Source of the DNA: Flavobacterium sp. KJJ
GTDB lineage: Bacteria > Bacteroidota > Bacteroidia > Flavobacteriales > Flavobacteriaceae
Assembly (NCBI RefSeq): GCF_000708595.2
Contig: NZ_JARP01000002.1
Location: 62,001 to 126,000, forward strand
Direction: 5' to 3'
Length of the DNA stretch: 64,000 nucleotides
A program made the translations under genes and the position numbers. This document shows positions 1-8,856 of this stretch, one piece after another (the first letter of the stretch is position 1; the number at the start of each line of letters is the position of its first letter). The notes beneath the pieces are model-generated. The model did no database searches. It was not told where the DNA came from and was given only the letters and a program-made list of their open reading frames with translations.

Positions 1-1
1 A

Positions 2-361
2 CTAACTAACATTTGGAGTGTTGCTGTATTTTTTATTTATTTCTTTGAACGTCCTGGAATATTTAGTGGTTTGAAAACTCTTGGATTTTTCTTATATTCT
101 TGTTGGTTTTCAGCAAGCTTTGGATTAATCGTACTATTAATTTCATTTATAAAAAGATTAAAACCTAAATTTAAAATATTCTTGCTCACATTGATTTTCT
201 GGATCAATTTGTTCTTTTTTATCCTACTTTTAATTACAATGGCTGTACAAATAATTGACTCGGGAGCAATTTTTGAAATATTATTTTATGCTAATATTAT
301 TGTTGCGCCAATAGCAATGTTACTCATTATGAAAATTTCAAAACAATCGAATAATCGCTAA
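2..361 (+). CDS. Incomplete hydrophobic membrane protein (5' end outside window)
   Basis: The reading frame is open from the first bases of the window, so the start lies upstream and only the last 119 residues are visible. An internal TTG at 71 is not a convincing start because the frame continues upstream without a stop. The visible part is very hydrophobic, with about three membrane spans separated by short basic loops (for example around IKRLKPKFK), and it ends in a short polar tail. No catalytic motif or family signature was recognised, so the function is unknown. The next gene begins 127 bases downstream and is also a membrane protein, but nothing shows that the two act together. Confidence 0.6.
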   Translation, partial: LTNIWSVAVFFIYFFERPGIFSGLKTLGFFLYSCWFSASFGLIVLLISFIKRLKPKFKIFLLTLIFWINLFFFILLLITMAVQIIDSGAIFEILFYANIIVAPIAMLLIMKISKQSNNR

Positions 362-488
362 TTGCTTTTTGGTCAGAAAGTTTGGCAATTAAAAAATTAA
401 TATAGTTCAATTCTGTTTTGTTGGATTTATTATACTTTTATTGATAATTAGAATGATTGTTAATTTTTAATTTATTTTAAAAAACATT

Positions 489-890
489 ATGGATAATGAA
501 CTTTTAACAGACTACGCAAGCAAGAAAACCAGATTTTTAAATCTTGTTATTGATAACTTTATTTCTTGGATTTTATTTATTATCACTATTTTATTTTTTG
601 AAGATTGGGTACAGTCAAATATTGGCAAAGGATCGGCTTTAATAAATATCTCTTGCTTTTTATTATTGCGCTTTATTTATTATATGTTTTTTGAATCTCT
701 TTTTGGACGAACACCAGGAAAAATTTTTACTGCAACAAAAGTAATAGATGAAAATGACAAGAAGCCAAATTTCAAAAAGCTGTTAATTAGAAATCTTTCA
801 CGATTTATTCCTTTCGATGCAATATCATTTGCGGTATCTGATATTGGCTGGCACGATTCTATTTCTAAGACTAGTGTTATAAATACTTAA
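489..890 (+). CDS. RDD family membrane protein
   Basis: This 133-residue protein carries the features of the RDD family. It has an Arg-Asn-Asp pattern at the start of the first membrane span (RFLNLVIDNF, about residues 16-25), a second span around residues 53-70, the conserved FGRTPGK loop near residue 76, and a C-terminal WHD followed by a Ser/Thr-rich end. RDD proteins are small inner-membrane proteins; some have been linked to ion exchange but most have no known role. The gene stops 3 bases before the YdeI-like gene, so the two are probably co-transcribed. The family call is firm and the function is open. Confidence 0.82.
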   Translation: MDNELLTDYASKKTRFLNLVIDNFISWILFIITILFFEDWVQSNIGKGSALINISCFLLLRFIYYMFFESLFGRTPGKIFTATKVIDENDKKPNFKKLLIRNLSRFIPFDAISFAVSDIGWHDSISKTSVINT

Positions 891-893
891 AAA

Positions 894-1451
894 ATGAACC
901 CAACCTTCTTCCCAACCCAAGAAAAATTCAGATTATGGCTAGAAAAGCATCACCAAAAAGAAACCGAACTTTTAGTAGGTTTTTATAAAGTGAACAGCAA
1001 AAAACCATCAATGTCCTGGTCAGAATCTGTAGATCAGGCGCTTTGTTTTGGCTGGATCGACGGTGTTCGAAGATCTATCGACGAAGAAAGTTATTCGATC
1101 CGATTTACACCGAGAAAAAAGTCCAGCATTTGGAGTGCTATCAACATTAAAAAAATAGAGGAACTCACAAAAGCCGGACTGATAAAAGAAGCTGGACTAA
1201 AAGCTTTCGAATTAAGATCGGAAACGAAATCCAGAATTTATTCGCACGAAAAAGAACCTTCCATTCTTGATGCAGAATTCGAGAAACAATTTAAAGAAAA
1301 TAAAAAAGCCTGGGAATACTTTAAGAACCAAGCGCCATCCTATAAAAAAGTTATGATTCACTGGATTATGACGGCGAAACAAGAAAAAACCAGAATTTCA
1401 CGTCTCGAAAAAACAATAAGTATAAGTGCTGAGCAAAAACGAATGTTGTAA
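894..1451 (+). CDS. YdeI/OmpD-associated family protein
   Basis: The 185-residue product matches the YdeI/OmpD-associated family. It has the N-terminal segment ending in LLVGFYK, the strongly conserved core SVDQALCFGWIDG (about residues 45-57), a stretch of basic and aromatic residues (SIRFTPRKKSSIWSAIN), and a helical C-terminal half rich in Lys and Glu that resembles the bacteriocin-protection part of the family. Members are cytoplasmic and have been connected to envelope stress and peptide resistance in enterobacteria, but no biochemical activity is established. It starts 3 bases after the RDD gene and probably shares its transcript. Family assignment is confident; role is not. Confidence 0.85.
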   Translation: MNPTFFPTQEKFRLWLEKHHQKETELLVGFYKVNSKKPSMSWSESVDQALCFGWIDGVRRSIDEESYSIRFTPRKKSSIWSAINIKKIEELTKAGLIKEAGLKAFELRSETKSRIYSHEKEPSILDAEFEKQFKENKKAWEYFKNQAPSYKKVMIHWIMTAKQEKTRISRLEKTISISAEQKRML

Positions 1452-1513
1452 GTTTTGATTTAAATTGAGAATAAACAGTAACTTTATTCCGTTAAAAAGC
1501 TAAAAGAAGAACA

Positions 1514-2416
1514 ATGACAGAAAGAACAGCCTTACAATATTACGTTTTAGATGTATTTTCAAACGAAAGTTACAAAGGAAATCCGTTGTCTGTCGTTTTT
1601 ACTGATGGCAATTTAGAATTAGAAACCTATCAAAATATTGCAAAGGAATTTGGTTATTCTGAAACTTCATTTGTTTACTATTCAAAAGAACAAAAAGCAC
1701 TAAATGTTCGCTCGTTCACGCCAATTGGATTTGAAATAGACGGTGCCGGACATAATTTATTAGGCGCAGTTTGTGGCGCTTTGTTAAAAAAAATGCCCAT
1801 TTTTGATGAGCAGGACGAAAACAATCGTTTTGTGATTATGAAACATTCACCAATTCCGTTGACGGTAAGTTTTGATACTGTTACGCAATATCCGATTGTG
1901 CAAATGCATCAAAAACAAGCGGTTATCAAACAGCAAATACCAACTTACAAAATAGCAATTGCGCTGGGTTTTAAAATTGAAGATCTCGAAATCGATATGC
2001 TTGTGCCAACAGTTGTTCAGACGGAAGTAGCACATACTATGGTTCCAGTTCGAAGCAGTCAATTATTAAATGGTTGTGTTCCGGACAGCAAACTTTTGAT
2101 TGAAATTTCGAAAGAATATCAATTTGAAGGGTTTTATTGTTTCTCTATTTCTAATGAAAATCAAAATCATATAGTTGAAGCCCGATTTTTTAATCCAATA
2201 ATCGGAATTGAAGAAGATCCTGCAACAGGAACTGCTGCTGGGCCTTTAATTGGTTTTTTAACCAAAAACAGATACACGCAATTAAATAAAGAATATAAAA
2301 TTCTGCAAGGCGTAAAACTCAACCAGGCATCACTTATAGAAGTAATGTGCAGGCAAAATGATGTTTTGGTTGGCGGTTCTTCAATTATTACAATGCGAGG
2401 TGAACTTTATATATAA
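1514..2416 (+). CDS. PhzF family isomerase/epimerase
   Basis: This 300-residue protein has the two-lobed diaminopimelate-epimerase fold of the PhzF family. The likely catalytic Glu lies in FGYSETSFV near residue 50, a glycine-rich DGAGHNLLGA motif follows (the family more often has CGHAT), and the second lobe carries EEDPATGTAAGP near residue 236. PhzF-like proteins isomerise small molecules; true PhzF acts in phenazine synthesis, but no other phenazine gene is present here, so the substrate is unknown. The gene stands alone and ends directly at a strong hairpin shared with the convergent gene. Confidence 0.85.
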   Translation: MTERTALQYYVLDVFSNESYKGNPLSVVFTDGNLELETYQNIAKEFGYSETSFVYYSKEQKALNVRSFTPIGFEIDGAGHNLLGAVCGALLKKMPIFDEQDENNRFVIMKHSPIPLTVSFDTVTQYPIVQMHQKQAVIKQQIPTYKIAIALGFKIEDLEIDMLVPTVVQTEVAHTMVPVRSSQLLNGCVPDSKLLIEISKEYQFEGFYCFSISNENQNHIVEARFFNPIIGIEEDPATGTAAGPLIGFLTKNRYTQLNKEYKILQGVKLNQASLIEVMCRQNDVLVGGSSIITMRGELYI

Positions 2417-2445
2417 AAAAAGCTGCACTTAATGCAGCTTTTTTT
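2415..2445. terminator. Bidirectional rho-independent terminator
   Basis: A 13-bp perfect stem (AAAAAAAGCTGCA paired with its complement) closes a 5-base loop. An A-run on one side and a T-run on the other make it work in both directions, between the convergent PhzF-like and DinB-like genes. Confidence 0.88.
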
Positions 2446-2457
2446 ATATATAATATT

Positions 2458-3594
2458 TTAGTTTTTAATCCCTTGTTTAATTGGTTTTGGTGGCTCTTGT
2501 TGAGGCGGAATTCGTTTCTTCAAGAATAAAATTTGCCCTAAATGACTCGATTGATGCTCCATTACGTGAAACCAGCAATATTGATTGGTCATGTCGTATT
2601 TTAACTGAACTTCGGCAAACCAAGCATCGTCCCTTTTCTTTAATTCTTCAATAGTTTTTGCACGAACTTGATTATAAATATCCAAATAATATTGAATATC
2701 GTGACCTTTAAATTCGTCGCGTCCGCCTTGATCTAAATTTAAAGCGTTGTTCCAAATTTTCTTTTCTTCTTCATTAAAATCCCTATTTTCAAAAGTAAAA
2801 ACCTGATAGTATTTTTCGGCTGCAGCCAAATGCATCACCAAAGCTCCAATTCGATTCGCTTCTTCATCATGGAGATAATCGATTTCATACTGACTCATGT
2901 TTTTCACCGTTCTTTCAACACGAGATTTAAGATCTTCCAGCATCGAAATCATGTCGGCGATCTTTGGAGAAGCTCCATCAACATTTCCTATTCTAGCTTG
3001 TGGTCTTGGTTTAATACCGCTTCCTTCTAATAATAAACTGCTTTTCCCATCAACGCTTGATTTATCAGATGTAATTTTATATTCCTTTACTTTTACAATG
3101 GCTTCTTTTGAAGTTCCTAAGCTCCATTTCGGAATGTCTCCATTCTTTACAGCAGTTTCAAAACTTGAATTTAAAACAGTTAAAGGTTCAAAAATACCTT
3201 TATCATTTTCAATCCATAATTCGAACTTATCAAAATAGAATTTTCCGTTATTGATACAAAGACCTCCAAAACTCAATGATTTGCTATTTTTATCTAAAGT
3301 TCCTTCAACGGTGTAGGAGTTCCAATCTTTAGATTTTACAGGTCTGTCCTGCATATTATCAAAAAAACCTTCTTCATCATTTTTAGTATCAACTCTTGCC
3401 CATACTCCAGCCCAAGCTGTTGGTTCTGTAGTTTCGGCTTTAACAGATGCAATTACCTTGAATTTTTTCGTAACAGCAGTCTGAATATCAATTGTCTGAT
3501 TGAAAGATGTCCAATCACTTGAAATCGTTTTTTGTGTTTGAGCATAACTGGTGCTGAAAAACAAAAATAACAGTGGTATTATTAGTTTTTTCAT
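2458..3594 (-). CDS. Exported DinB-like protein with N-terminal beta-rich domain
   Basis: The 378-residue protein starts with a clear Sec signal (MKKLIIPLLFLFFSTSYAQ). Residues of about 25-165 look like a beta-rich, galactose-binding-like domain (FDKFELWIEN and similar strands). Residues of about 205-365 are a DinB-type four-helix domain whose last helix carries a histidine cluster, WFHVMEHQSSHLGQI, typical of the metal site of the DinB/YfiT superfamily. DinB-fold proteins bind a divalent metal and include thiol transferases, but most are uncharacterised. This one should act outside the cytoplasm, which is uncommon for the fold. It converges on the PhzF-like gene. The substrate is unknown. 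Confidence 0.75.
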   Translation of the reverse strand: MKKLIIPLLFLFFSTSYAQTQKTISSDWTSFNQTIDIQTAVTKKFKVIASVKAETTEPTAWAGVWARVDTKNDEEGFFDNMQDRPVKSKDWNSYTVEGTLDKNSKSLSFGGLCINNGKFYFDKFELWIENDKGIFEPLTVLNSSFETAVKNGDIPKWSLGTSKEAIVKVKEYKITSDKSSVDGKSSLLLEGSGIKPRPQARIGNVDGASPKIADMISMLEDLKSRVERTVKNMSQYEIDYLHDEEANRIGALVMHLAAAEKYYQVFTFENRDFNEEEKKIWNNALNLDQGGRDEFKGHDIQYYLDIYNQVRAKTIEELKKRDDAWFAEVQLKYDMTNQYCWFHVMEHQSSHLGQILFLKKRIPPQQEPPKPIKQGIKN

Positions 3595-3671
3595 TTTTGG
3601 AAATTAAAGTTGCAGTAAATGTAATATTTGTTTCTTTAAGTAATAACTTACTTTTATGAAAAATAATGCAC

Positions 3672-3705
3672 AAAAAAAACCGCACTCTAATTAGAATGCG
3701 GTTTT
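3672..3705 (-). terminator. Terminator of the CDGSH gene
   Basis: An imperfect hairpin (AAAACCGCA paired with TGCGGTTTT, then TCTAA with TTAGA) is followed on the minus strand by a run of eight T residues. It lies 24 bases past the stop of the CDGSH protein gene. Confidence 0.8.
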
Positions 3706-3728
3706 AAGATATTTTATCTGAAAGAATA

Positions 3729-3956
3729 TTAATTCGTTTTAATAGGAGGCAAATCAAACGCGATAGAATCGTGCTCGAAATTGTTACGGTGTCCGCCATC
3801 GCAAAAAGGTTTGTTTGCAGATAATCCGCAACGGCAAAGTCCAAGTGCAGATCTTCCTTGAAGTCCGTAAACCGTTCCTTCAGCGTCCATAATTTCGAAA
3901 TCGCCTTCTATTTTTATAGATCCGTTTTTATTGATGATTAATTTTGTCTTGCTCAT
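3729..3956 (-). CDS. CDGSH iron-sulfur domain protein
   Basis: The protein has 75 residues and contains one CDGSH zinc-finger-type [2Fe-2S] motif: C41-R-C43, C52-D-G-G and H56, matching C-x-C-x2-S-x3-P-x-C-D-G-x-H. In this family three cysteines and one histidine hold the cluster, which takes part in electron or cluster transfer. There is no signal peptide or membrane anchor, so it is cytosolic. It forms a single-gene unit with its own terminator. The motif makes the family call firm; the partner is unknown. Confidence 0.93.
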   Translation of the reverse strand: MSKTKLIINKNGSIKIEGDFEIMDAEGTVYGLQGRSALGLCRCGLSANKPFCDGGHRNNFEHDSIAFDLPPIKTN

Positions 3957-4259
3957 AACTTGTTTTTGTTTTTTTCAGGGCAAAGATTGCGAAATATATT
4001 CTGAAGATTTTAATGCTAATGCTAGTTTAAACTGGTTCTATTTTATGACGGTTTTCAACAGAGAGGTTCGCAAAGGTTGTCAGATTAAATTTTCTTTGCG
4101 AATCTGTGACTTTCCGAGATTAATTCGCATTCTTTACTAAAAACTTGGTGAATCTCTGTGTTTATTCTCCGCGAATCTCGGCGAAAATCTTTGCGAATCT
4201 CGGCGAAATAACAAAATCTCAATTCTATTGCTTATTTTTGCACTCAATAAAATTGACTT
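3957..4259. repeat. 303-base intergenic stretch with GCGAATCT/TTCGCAAAG repeats
   Basis: No gene is visible between the CDGSH gene and metG. The right half (about 4065-4207) is made of degenerate copies of GCGAATCTCGGCGAAA and TTCGCAAAG on both strands, for example TTTGCGAATCTCGGCGAAA near 4190. The same vocabulary recurs at 24350-24400 and 55572-55667. A TATTTTTG element at about 4233-4240 resembles a Bacteroidota -7 box for metG, although no TTG at the right distance was found. Confidence 0.6.
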
Positions 4260-6317
4260 ATGATACAGAATCCAAAGAGATATACTATTACAGCGGCTCT
4301 TCCTTACACCAACGGACCTATTCATATTGGGCATTTGGCGGGGGTTTACGTGCCTGCGGATATATATTCGAGATACTTGCGTTTGCAGGGAAAAGATGTT
4401 GCATTTATTTGCGGAAGCGATGAACATGGGGTTGCAATTTCTATGAAAGCAAAAAAAGAAGGAATTACACCACAAGAAGTTATTGATAAATATGACGGAA
4501 TTATCAGAAAATCATTTGCTGATTTTGGGATTTCTTTTGATAATTATTCCAGAACTTCAGCTAAAATTCATCATGATACGGCTCAGGAATTCTTTAGAAA
4601 ACTGTATGATAATGGTGATTTTATTGAAGAAATAACAGAGCAATTGTACGATGCAAAAGCAGATCAGTTTTTAGCTGACCGTTTTGTGGTTGGAACTTGT
4701 CCGAGATGCGGTAACGAAGGAGCTTACGGCGATCAGTGCGAAAATTGCGGATCGACTTTGAATGCGACGGATTTAATTAATCCAAAATCGACAATTACGG
4801 GAGAAACTCCGATCTTGAAATCTACAAAACACTGGTTTTTACCATTAGACAGATATACTGAGTTCTTAACAGAATGGATTCTAGTCGGACATAAAAACGA
4901 CTGGAAACCGAATGTTTACGGACAAGTAAAGTCTTGGGTTGATGGCGGATTGGAACCTCGTGCGGTAACACGTGACCTTGACTGGGGAATTGATGTTCCT
5001 GTTGAAGGTGCCGAAGGAAAAAAATTATATGTTTGGTTTGATGCGCCAATTGGGTACATTTCATCAACAAAAGAATGGGCGCTGCGCGAAGGAAAAGACT
5101 GGGAACCATACTGGAAAGATGAAGATACCAAACTGGTTCACTTTATTGGAAAAGACAATATTGTTTTTCACTGTATCATTTTCCCGGCGATGCTTAAAGC
5201 CGAAGGAAGCTATATTTTGCCGGACAATGTTCCTGCAAATGAGTTTTTGAATTTGGAAGGAAACAAACTTTCGACTTCTAAAAACTGGGCGGTTTGGCTG
5301 CACGAATATTTAGAAGAATTTCCGGAGAAACAAGACGTATTGCGTTATGCATTAACTTCTAACGCTCCTGAAACTAAAGATAACGATTTTACGTGGAAAG
5401 ATTTCCAGGCGAGAAATAACAACGAATTGGTTGCGATTTTTGGAAACTTTATTAATCGTGTTGTGGTTTTAACCAACAAATATTATGACGGTTATATTCC
5501 AACTCCGAATGAATTATCAGAAGTTGACGAAAATACTTTAGCGGAATTAAAAGCCTATCCGGCTGTAATTTCTAGTTCGGTTGAGCGTTACAGATTCCGT
5601 GAAGCTTTAGGAGAATTGATGAATGTTGCACGTTTAGGAAATAAATATCTTGCCGACGAAGAGCCTTGGAAAGTAATGAAAGACAATCCGGAGCGTGTAA
5701 AAACACAAATGTATGTGGCATTGCAAATTGCCGCTGCTTTAAGCATTTTAGCTGAACCGTTCCTGCCTTTTACTGCGGCTAAATTGTCAAGAATATTGAA
5801 AAATGAAGGCAAATTGAACTGGAATGACGTTGCTGAAAATTCAGAATTAATTCCTGAAGGTCACCAAATTGGCGAAGCAGAATTGCTTTTTGCAAAAATC
5901 GAAGACGAAGAAATACAAAAACAAATAGACAAATTGGAAGCTACAAAAACTGCAAATATCGCTGAAAACAAAAAAGCTGAACCTCAAAAAGATTTAATTC
6001 AATATGAGGATTTCGCTAAAATGGATTTACGTGTAGGAACCATTATTGAAGCTGAAAAAATGCCAAAAGCAAACAAACTTTTAGTACTAAAAATCGATAC
6101 CGGAATTGACGTTCGCACAATCGTTTCAGGAATTGCCGAAAGCTTTTCTCCGGAAGAAATTATTGGTAAACGCGTTACAGTTCTGGCAAATTTAGCACCA
6201 AGAGCGTTACGTGGCGTTGAAAGCCAGGGAATGATCTTAATGACAACAAATGCTGAAGGAAAACTAGTTTTTGTAAACCCAGATGCTGATGCTCCGAATG
6301 GTGAGACGATAAACTAA
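4260..6317 (+). CDS. metG: Methionine--tRNA ligase
   Basis: The enzyme charges tRNA-Met with methionine in the cytoplasm, using ATP. The 685-residue protein has the class I signature HIGH at residues 22-25, a zinc-binding knuckle with two CPRCG/CENCG pairs near residues 145-165, and a KMSKS variant, KLSTSKNW, near residue 335. The last about 100 residues form an EMAP/Trbp111-type tRNA-binding domain ([15 protein letters not shown] onwards), which also promotes dimer formation in homologues. Length and domain order are normal for the long bacterial form. A hairpin terminator follows 23 bases after the stop, so it is a single-gene unit. Confidence 0.98.
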   Translation: MIQNPKRYTITAALPYTNGPIHIGHLAGVYVPADIYSRYLRLQGKDVAFICGSDEHGVAISMKAKKEGITPQEVIDKYDGIIRKSFADFGISFDNYSRTSAKIHHDTAQEFFRKLYDNGDFIEEITEQLYDAKADQFLADRFVVGTCPRCGNEGAYGDQCENCGSTLNATDLINPKSTITGETPILKSTKHWFLPLDRYTEFLTEWILVGHKNDWKPNVYGQVKSWVDGGLEPRAVTRDLDWGIDVPVEGAEGKKLYVWFDAPIGYISSTKEWALREGKDWEPYWKDEDTKLVHFIGKDNIVFHCIIFPAMLKAEGSYILPDNVPANEFLNLEGNKLSTSKNWAVWLHEYLEEFPEKQDVLRYALTSNAPETKDNDFTWKDFQARNNNELVAIFGNFINRVVVLTNKYYDGYIPTPNELSEVDENTLAELKAYPAVISSSVERYRFREALGELMNVARLGNKYLADEEPWKVMKDNPERVKTQMYVALQIAAALSILAEPFLPFTAAKLSRILKNEGKLNWNDVAENSELIPEGHQIGEAELLFAKIEDEEIQKQIDKLEATKTANIAENKKAEPQKDLIQYEDFAKMDLRVGTIIEAEKMPKANKLLVLKIDTGIDVRTIVSGIAESFSPEEIIGKRVTVLANLAPRALRGVESQGMILMTTNAEGKLVFVNPDADAPNGETIN

Positions 6318-6340
6318 CGTTTTATAAATACTATAAAATT

Positions 6341-6379
6341 GCGTGAATCGATTGTCGTCAATTGATTCACGCTTTTGTT
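6341..6379 (+). terminator. Terminator of metG
   Basis: A 14-bp stem (GCGTGAATCGATTG with its near-perfect partner CAATTGATTCACGC, one G-T pair) with a 4-base loop is followed by TTTTGTTTTT. Confidence 0.85.
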
Positions 6380-6421
6380 TTTAAATGACATGCCAAAATA
6401 AATTTGAAAAAATAAATTAAA

Positions 6422-7315
6422 ATGAAACTCACCAAACCAAGATTAGCTCTAATATGCGGTATACTATGCATATCGATCTTCCCAATATTGGTTAAACTTA
6501 AACTAGCGCCAAGATTAATTTCGGCTTTTTATAGAATGGCTTTCGCAGTAACTTTGCTTTTGCCTTATGTACTTGTGAGCAAAAATTTTAAAATTCCAAC
6601 ACTAAAATTTACTCTTTTGGCAGCTCTTTGTGGCATATTATTCGCCTCAGATGTTGCGGTCTGGAATATCGCTATTCAGGATTCAAGCGCGACGCAGGCT
6701 TCGTTGCTTACAAATTTATCTCCACTTTGGGTTGGGATTGGTTCTTTCTTGTTTTTAAAATCAAAACCGGCAACTAATTTCTGGATCGGAACGATTGTTT
6801 CTTTATTCGGAATGGTGACTTTAGTTGGTTTTGGCTTTTTTATGGAATTGAATTTCAATCAGGCTTTTTTGTTTGCAGTTTTATCCGGAATTCTGTACTC
6901 GATCTATCTTTTGGTCAGCAAAAATGTACTTTCAAAGGTGGATGTTTTGTCTTTTATGACTATTAGTTTATTAGCTTCAAGTATTTATTTAGGAATTCTT
7001 TGTTATACTTTAAACCAACCTTTTACCGGATTTTCAAATACGGGCTGGTTTGTACTTTTGCTTCAAGCGGTAATTTGTCAATTATGCGCTTGGCTTTCTA
7101 TTAGTTATGCGACACAACATATGCGCGCAACGCGAGTTTCGTTAAGTTTATTGAGCCAGGCTGTAATTACATCTGTTTTAGCTTGGTTGTTTTTAGAAGA
7201 ACAAATAACTTTACAAATGGTTTTCGGCGGAATCGTTTTACTTTTCGGAATCCGAATTACTTTTTACGATAAAACTATTTCTTTAAAAAAGCTTTTTTCT
7301 AAGAAATTGATTTAA
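6422..7315 (+). CDS. EamA/DMT family transporter
   Basis: The 297-residue protein consists almost entirely of about ten hydrophobic spans arranged as two repeats, the pattern of EamA (drug/metabolite) exporters. The first repeat begins at LALICGILCISIFPILVKL and contains the AFYRMAF motif; the second ends in SLLSQAVITSVLAWLFLEEQITL, the typical end-of-repeat glutamate motif near residue 257. A short basic tail faces the cytoplasm. Family members move small metabolites across the inner membrane, but the substrate cannot be read from sequence. A HAD-like gene follows 93 bases downstream. Confidence 0.9.
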   Translation: MKLTKPRLALICGILCISIFPILVKLKLAPRLISAFYRMAFAVTLLLPYVLVSKNFKIPTLKFTLLAALCGILFASDVAVWNIAIQDSSATQASLLTNLSPLWVGIGSFLFLKSKPATNFWIGTIVSLFGMVTLVGFGFFMELNFNQAFLFAVLSGILYSIYLLVSKNVLSKVDVLSFMTISLLASSIYLGILCYTLNQPFTGFSNTGWFVLLLQAVICQLCAWLSISYATQHMRATRVSLSLLSQAVITSVLAWLFLEEQITLQMVFGGIVLLFGIRITFYDKTISLKKLFSKKLI

Positions 7316-7408
7316 AATGGTTTCATGCAGATTTGAAAATCATTTTAATTTCAATAATCTGTGTCGAAAAAAAAACTGAAACAAACAAAAACTTGAAACA
7401 AAAAACAT

Positions 7409-8116
7409 ATGTTACATAAAAGCAAAATACCAAATTTAAAAGTAATCGCATTTGACGCTGATGACACTTTGTTTGTAAACGAACCATATTTTCAAGAAAC
7501 CGAACATAAATTTTGTGCCTTGATGGAAGATTATCTTTCGCATCAAGGGATTTCGCAGGAATTATTTAAGATCGAAATTGCCAACTTGCCTTTATACGGC
7601 TACGGAATTAAAGGTTATATTCTTTCGATGATTGAAGCGGCGATGAACATTTCAGAAAATACAATTCCGATTGAAGTTATTCAAAAAATTATTCAATACG
7701 GAAAAGAACTTCTTGAAAAACCAATCGAATTGCTGGATGGAATCGAAGAAACTTTACAGTCACTGCACGGAAAATACAAATTAGTCGTTGCTACAAAAGG
7801 TGATTTGAAAGATCAGCACAGCAAATTACATCGTTCTGGATTGGGGCATTATTTTCATCATATTGAAGTAATGTCAGACAAACAAGAAGTCGATTATGAG
7901 AAATTATTACGACGTCTAGATATTCAAGCTTCTGAATTTTTGATGATCGGAAATTCTTTAAAATCAGATGTTCTTCCAGTTTTGGGAATTGGCGGTTATG
8001 CCGTTCACATTCCGTTTCATACCACTTGGGAGCACGAAAAAATTAATCACAAAGTCGAACATGAACATTTTAGTTCCTTCGAAAAAATTACCGAAGTCGT
8101 TCACAATTTATTATAA
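7409..8116 (+). CDS. HAD superfamily hydrolase
   Basis: The 235-residue protein has the HAD motifs in order: motif I DADDTLF (nucleophile Asp in AFDADDT near residue 17), a helical cap, motif II in VVATKGD (Thr near residue 129), a conserved Lys region, and motif IV in MIGNSLKSDV (Asp near residue 190). It is therefore likely a soluble phosphatase acting on a small phosphometabolite, with the substrate undetermined. Its stop codon overlaps the start of the next gene by one base (TAATG), so translation of the two is probably coupled. Confidence 0.9.
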   Translation: MLHKSKIPNLKVIAFDADDTLFVNEPYFQETEHKFCALMEDYLSHQGISQELFKIEIANLPLYGYGIKGYILSMIEAAMNISENTIPIEVIQKIIQYGKELLEKPIELLDGIEETLQSLHGKYKLVVATKGDLKDQHSKLHRSGLGHYFHHIEVMSDKQEVDYEKLLRRLDIQASEFLMIGNSLKSDVLPVLGIGGYAVHIPFHTTWEHEKINHKVEHEHFSSFEKITEVVHNLL

Positions 8117-8745
8117 TGAAAACACTTTTAGACTTAGAAAACTGGAATAGAAAAGAACACTTTCAGCATTTCAGACAAATGGAAGAACCATTTTTTGGTG
8201 CAACTGTCGAAATTGATTGTACCCAAGCTTATCAAACGGCTAAAAATTTGAAAGCTTCCTTCTTTATCTATTATCTTCATAAAACATTAGCCGCAGTAAA
8301 TTCAGTTGAGAATTTTAAATATAGAATTTCAGAAGACCAAATTTACATTAACGAACGCGTTGATGCTTCTGCAACAATAGGCCGTGAAGACGGCACTTTT
8401 GGATTTTCTTTAATTGAATACAATCCCGATTTTAAAATCTTTGAGAAAACAGCTTTAGCAGAAATTGAGCGTATTCAAAACACAAGCGGACTTTTTACAA
8501 GATCTTTTGATAACGATAACCTGATTCATTTTTCGGCAATTCCGTGGCTGAATTTTACTTCACTTTCTCACGCAAGAAGTTATACTTTTCCAGATAGCTG
8601 TCCTAAAATCTCTTTCGGAAAAATGATCACTTCAGAAACCGGAAAAAGAACTATTGCGATGTCTGTTCATGTTCATCATGGTTTGATGGACGGCTTACAC
8701 GTTGGCCAGTTTGTAGATATTTTTCAAAATTTAATGAATAGCTGA
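8116..8745 (+). CDS. CatA-like O-acetyltransferase family protein
   Basis: The 209-residue protein belongs to the chloramphenicol acetyltransferase family. It has the catalytic HHGLMDG motif (H187, H188 and D192) near the C-terminus, the length of the usual CAT monomer (about 215), and the central strands around residues 85-105 (RVDASATIGREDGTFGFS). Classical enzymes are trimers that transfer acetyl from acetyl-CoA. A chromosomal copy coupled to a HAD phosphatase in Flavobacteriaceae need not give chloramphenicol resistance, so the acceptor is left open. Translation is coupled to the upstream gene through TAATG. Confidence 0.88.
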   Translation: MKTLLDLENWNRKEHFQHFRQMEEPFFGATVEIDCTQAYQTAKNLKASFFIYYLHKTLAAVNSVENFKYRISEDQIYINERVDASATIGREDGTFGFSLIEYNPDFKIFEKTALAEIERIQNTSGLFTRSFDNDNLIHFSAIPWLNFTSLSHARSYTFPDSCPKISFGKMITSETGKRTIAMSVHVHHGLMDGLHVGQFVDIFQNLMNS

Positions 8746-8856
8746 TTTTTTTAAGTTTTACAATTAACCTTATTCTGCTACGTTTTTGGCTTTTATTGGA
8801 TAATAATTCTTACAAATAATTGTTGGTTTGGGAAAAATTTAAAATCTCAAATTACA

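Noticed and set aside
1514..2416. Phenazine biosynthesis cluster
   Set aside because: Only a PhzF-like isomerase is present; no other phenazine gene lies near, so the family name does not imply the pathway.
4137..4475. Frames on both strands around the start of metG
   Set aside because: They overlap the first part of metG or fall in repeat-rich intergenic sequence and have no family features.
8116..8745. Acquired chloramphenicol resistance gene
   Set aside because: It has family motifs, but composition matches its neighbours, it is coupled to a HAD gene, and there is no mobile element next to it; the substrate is unknown.
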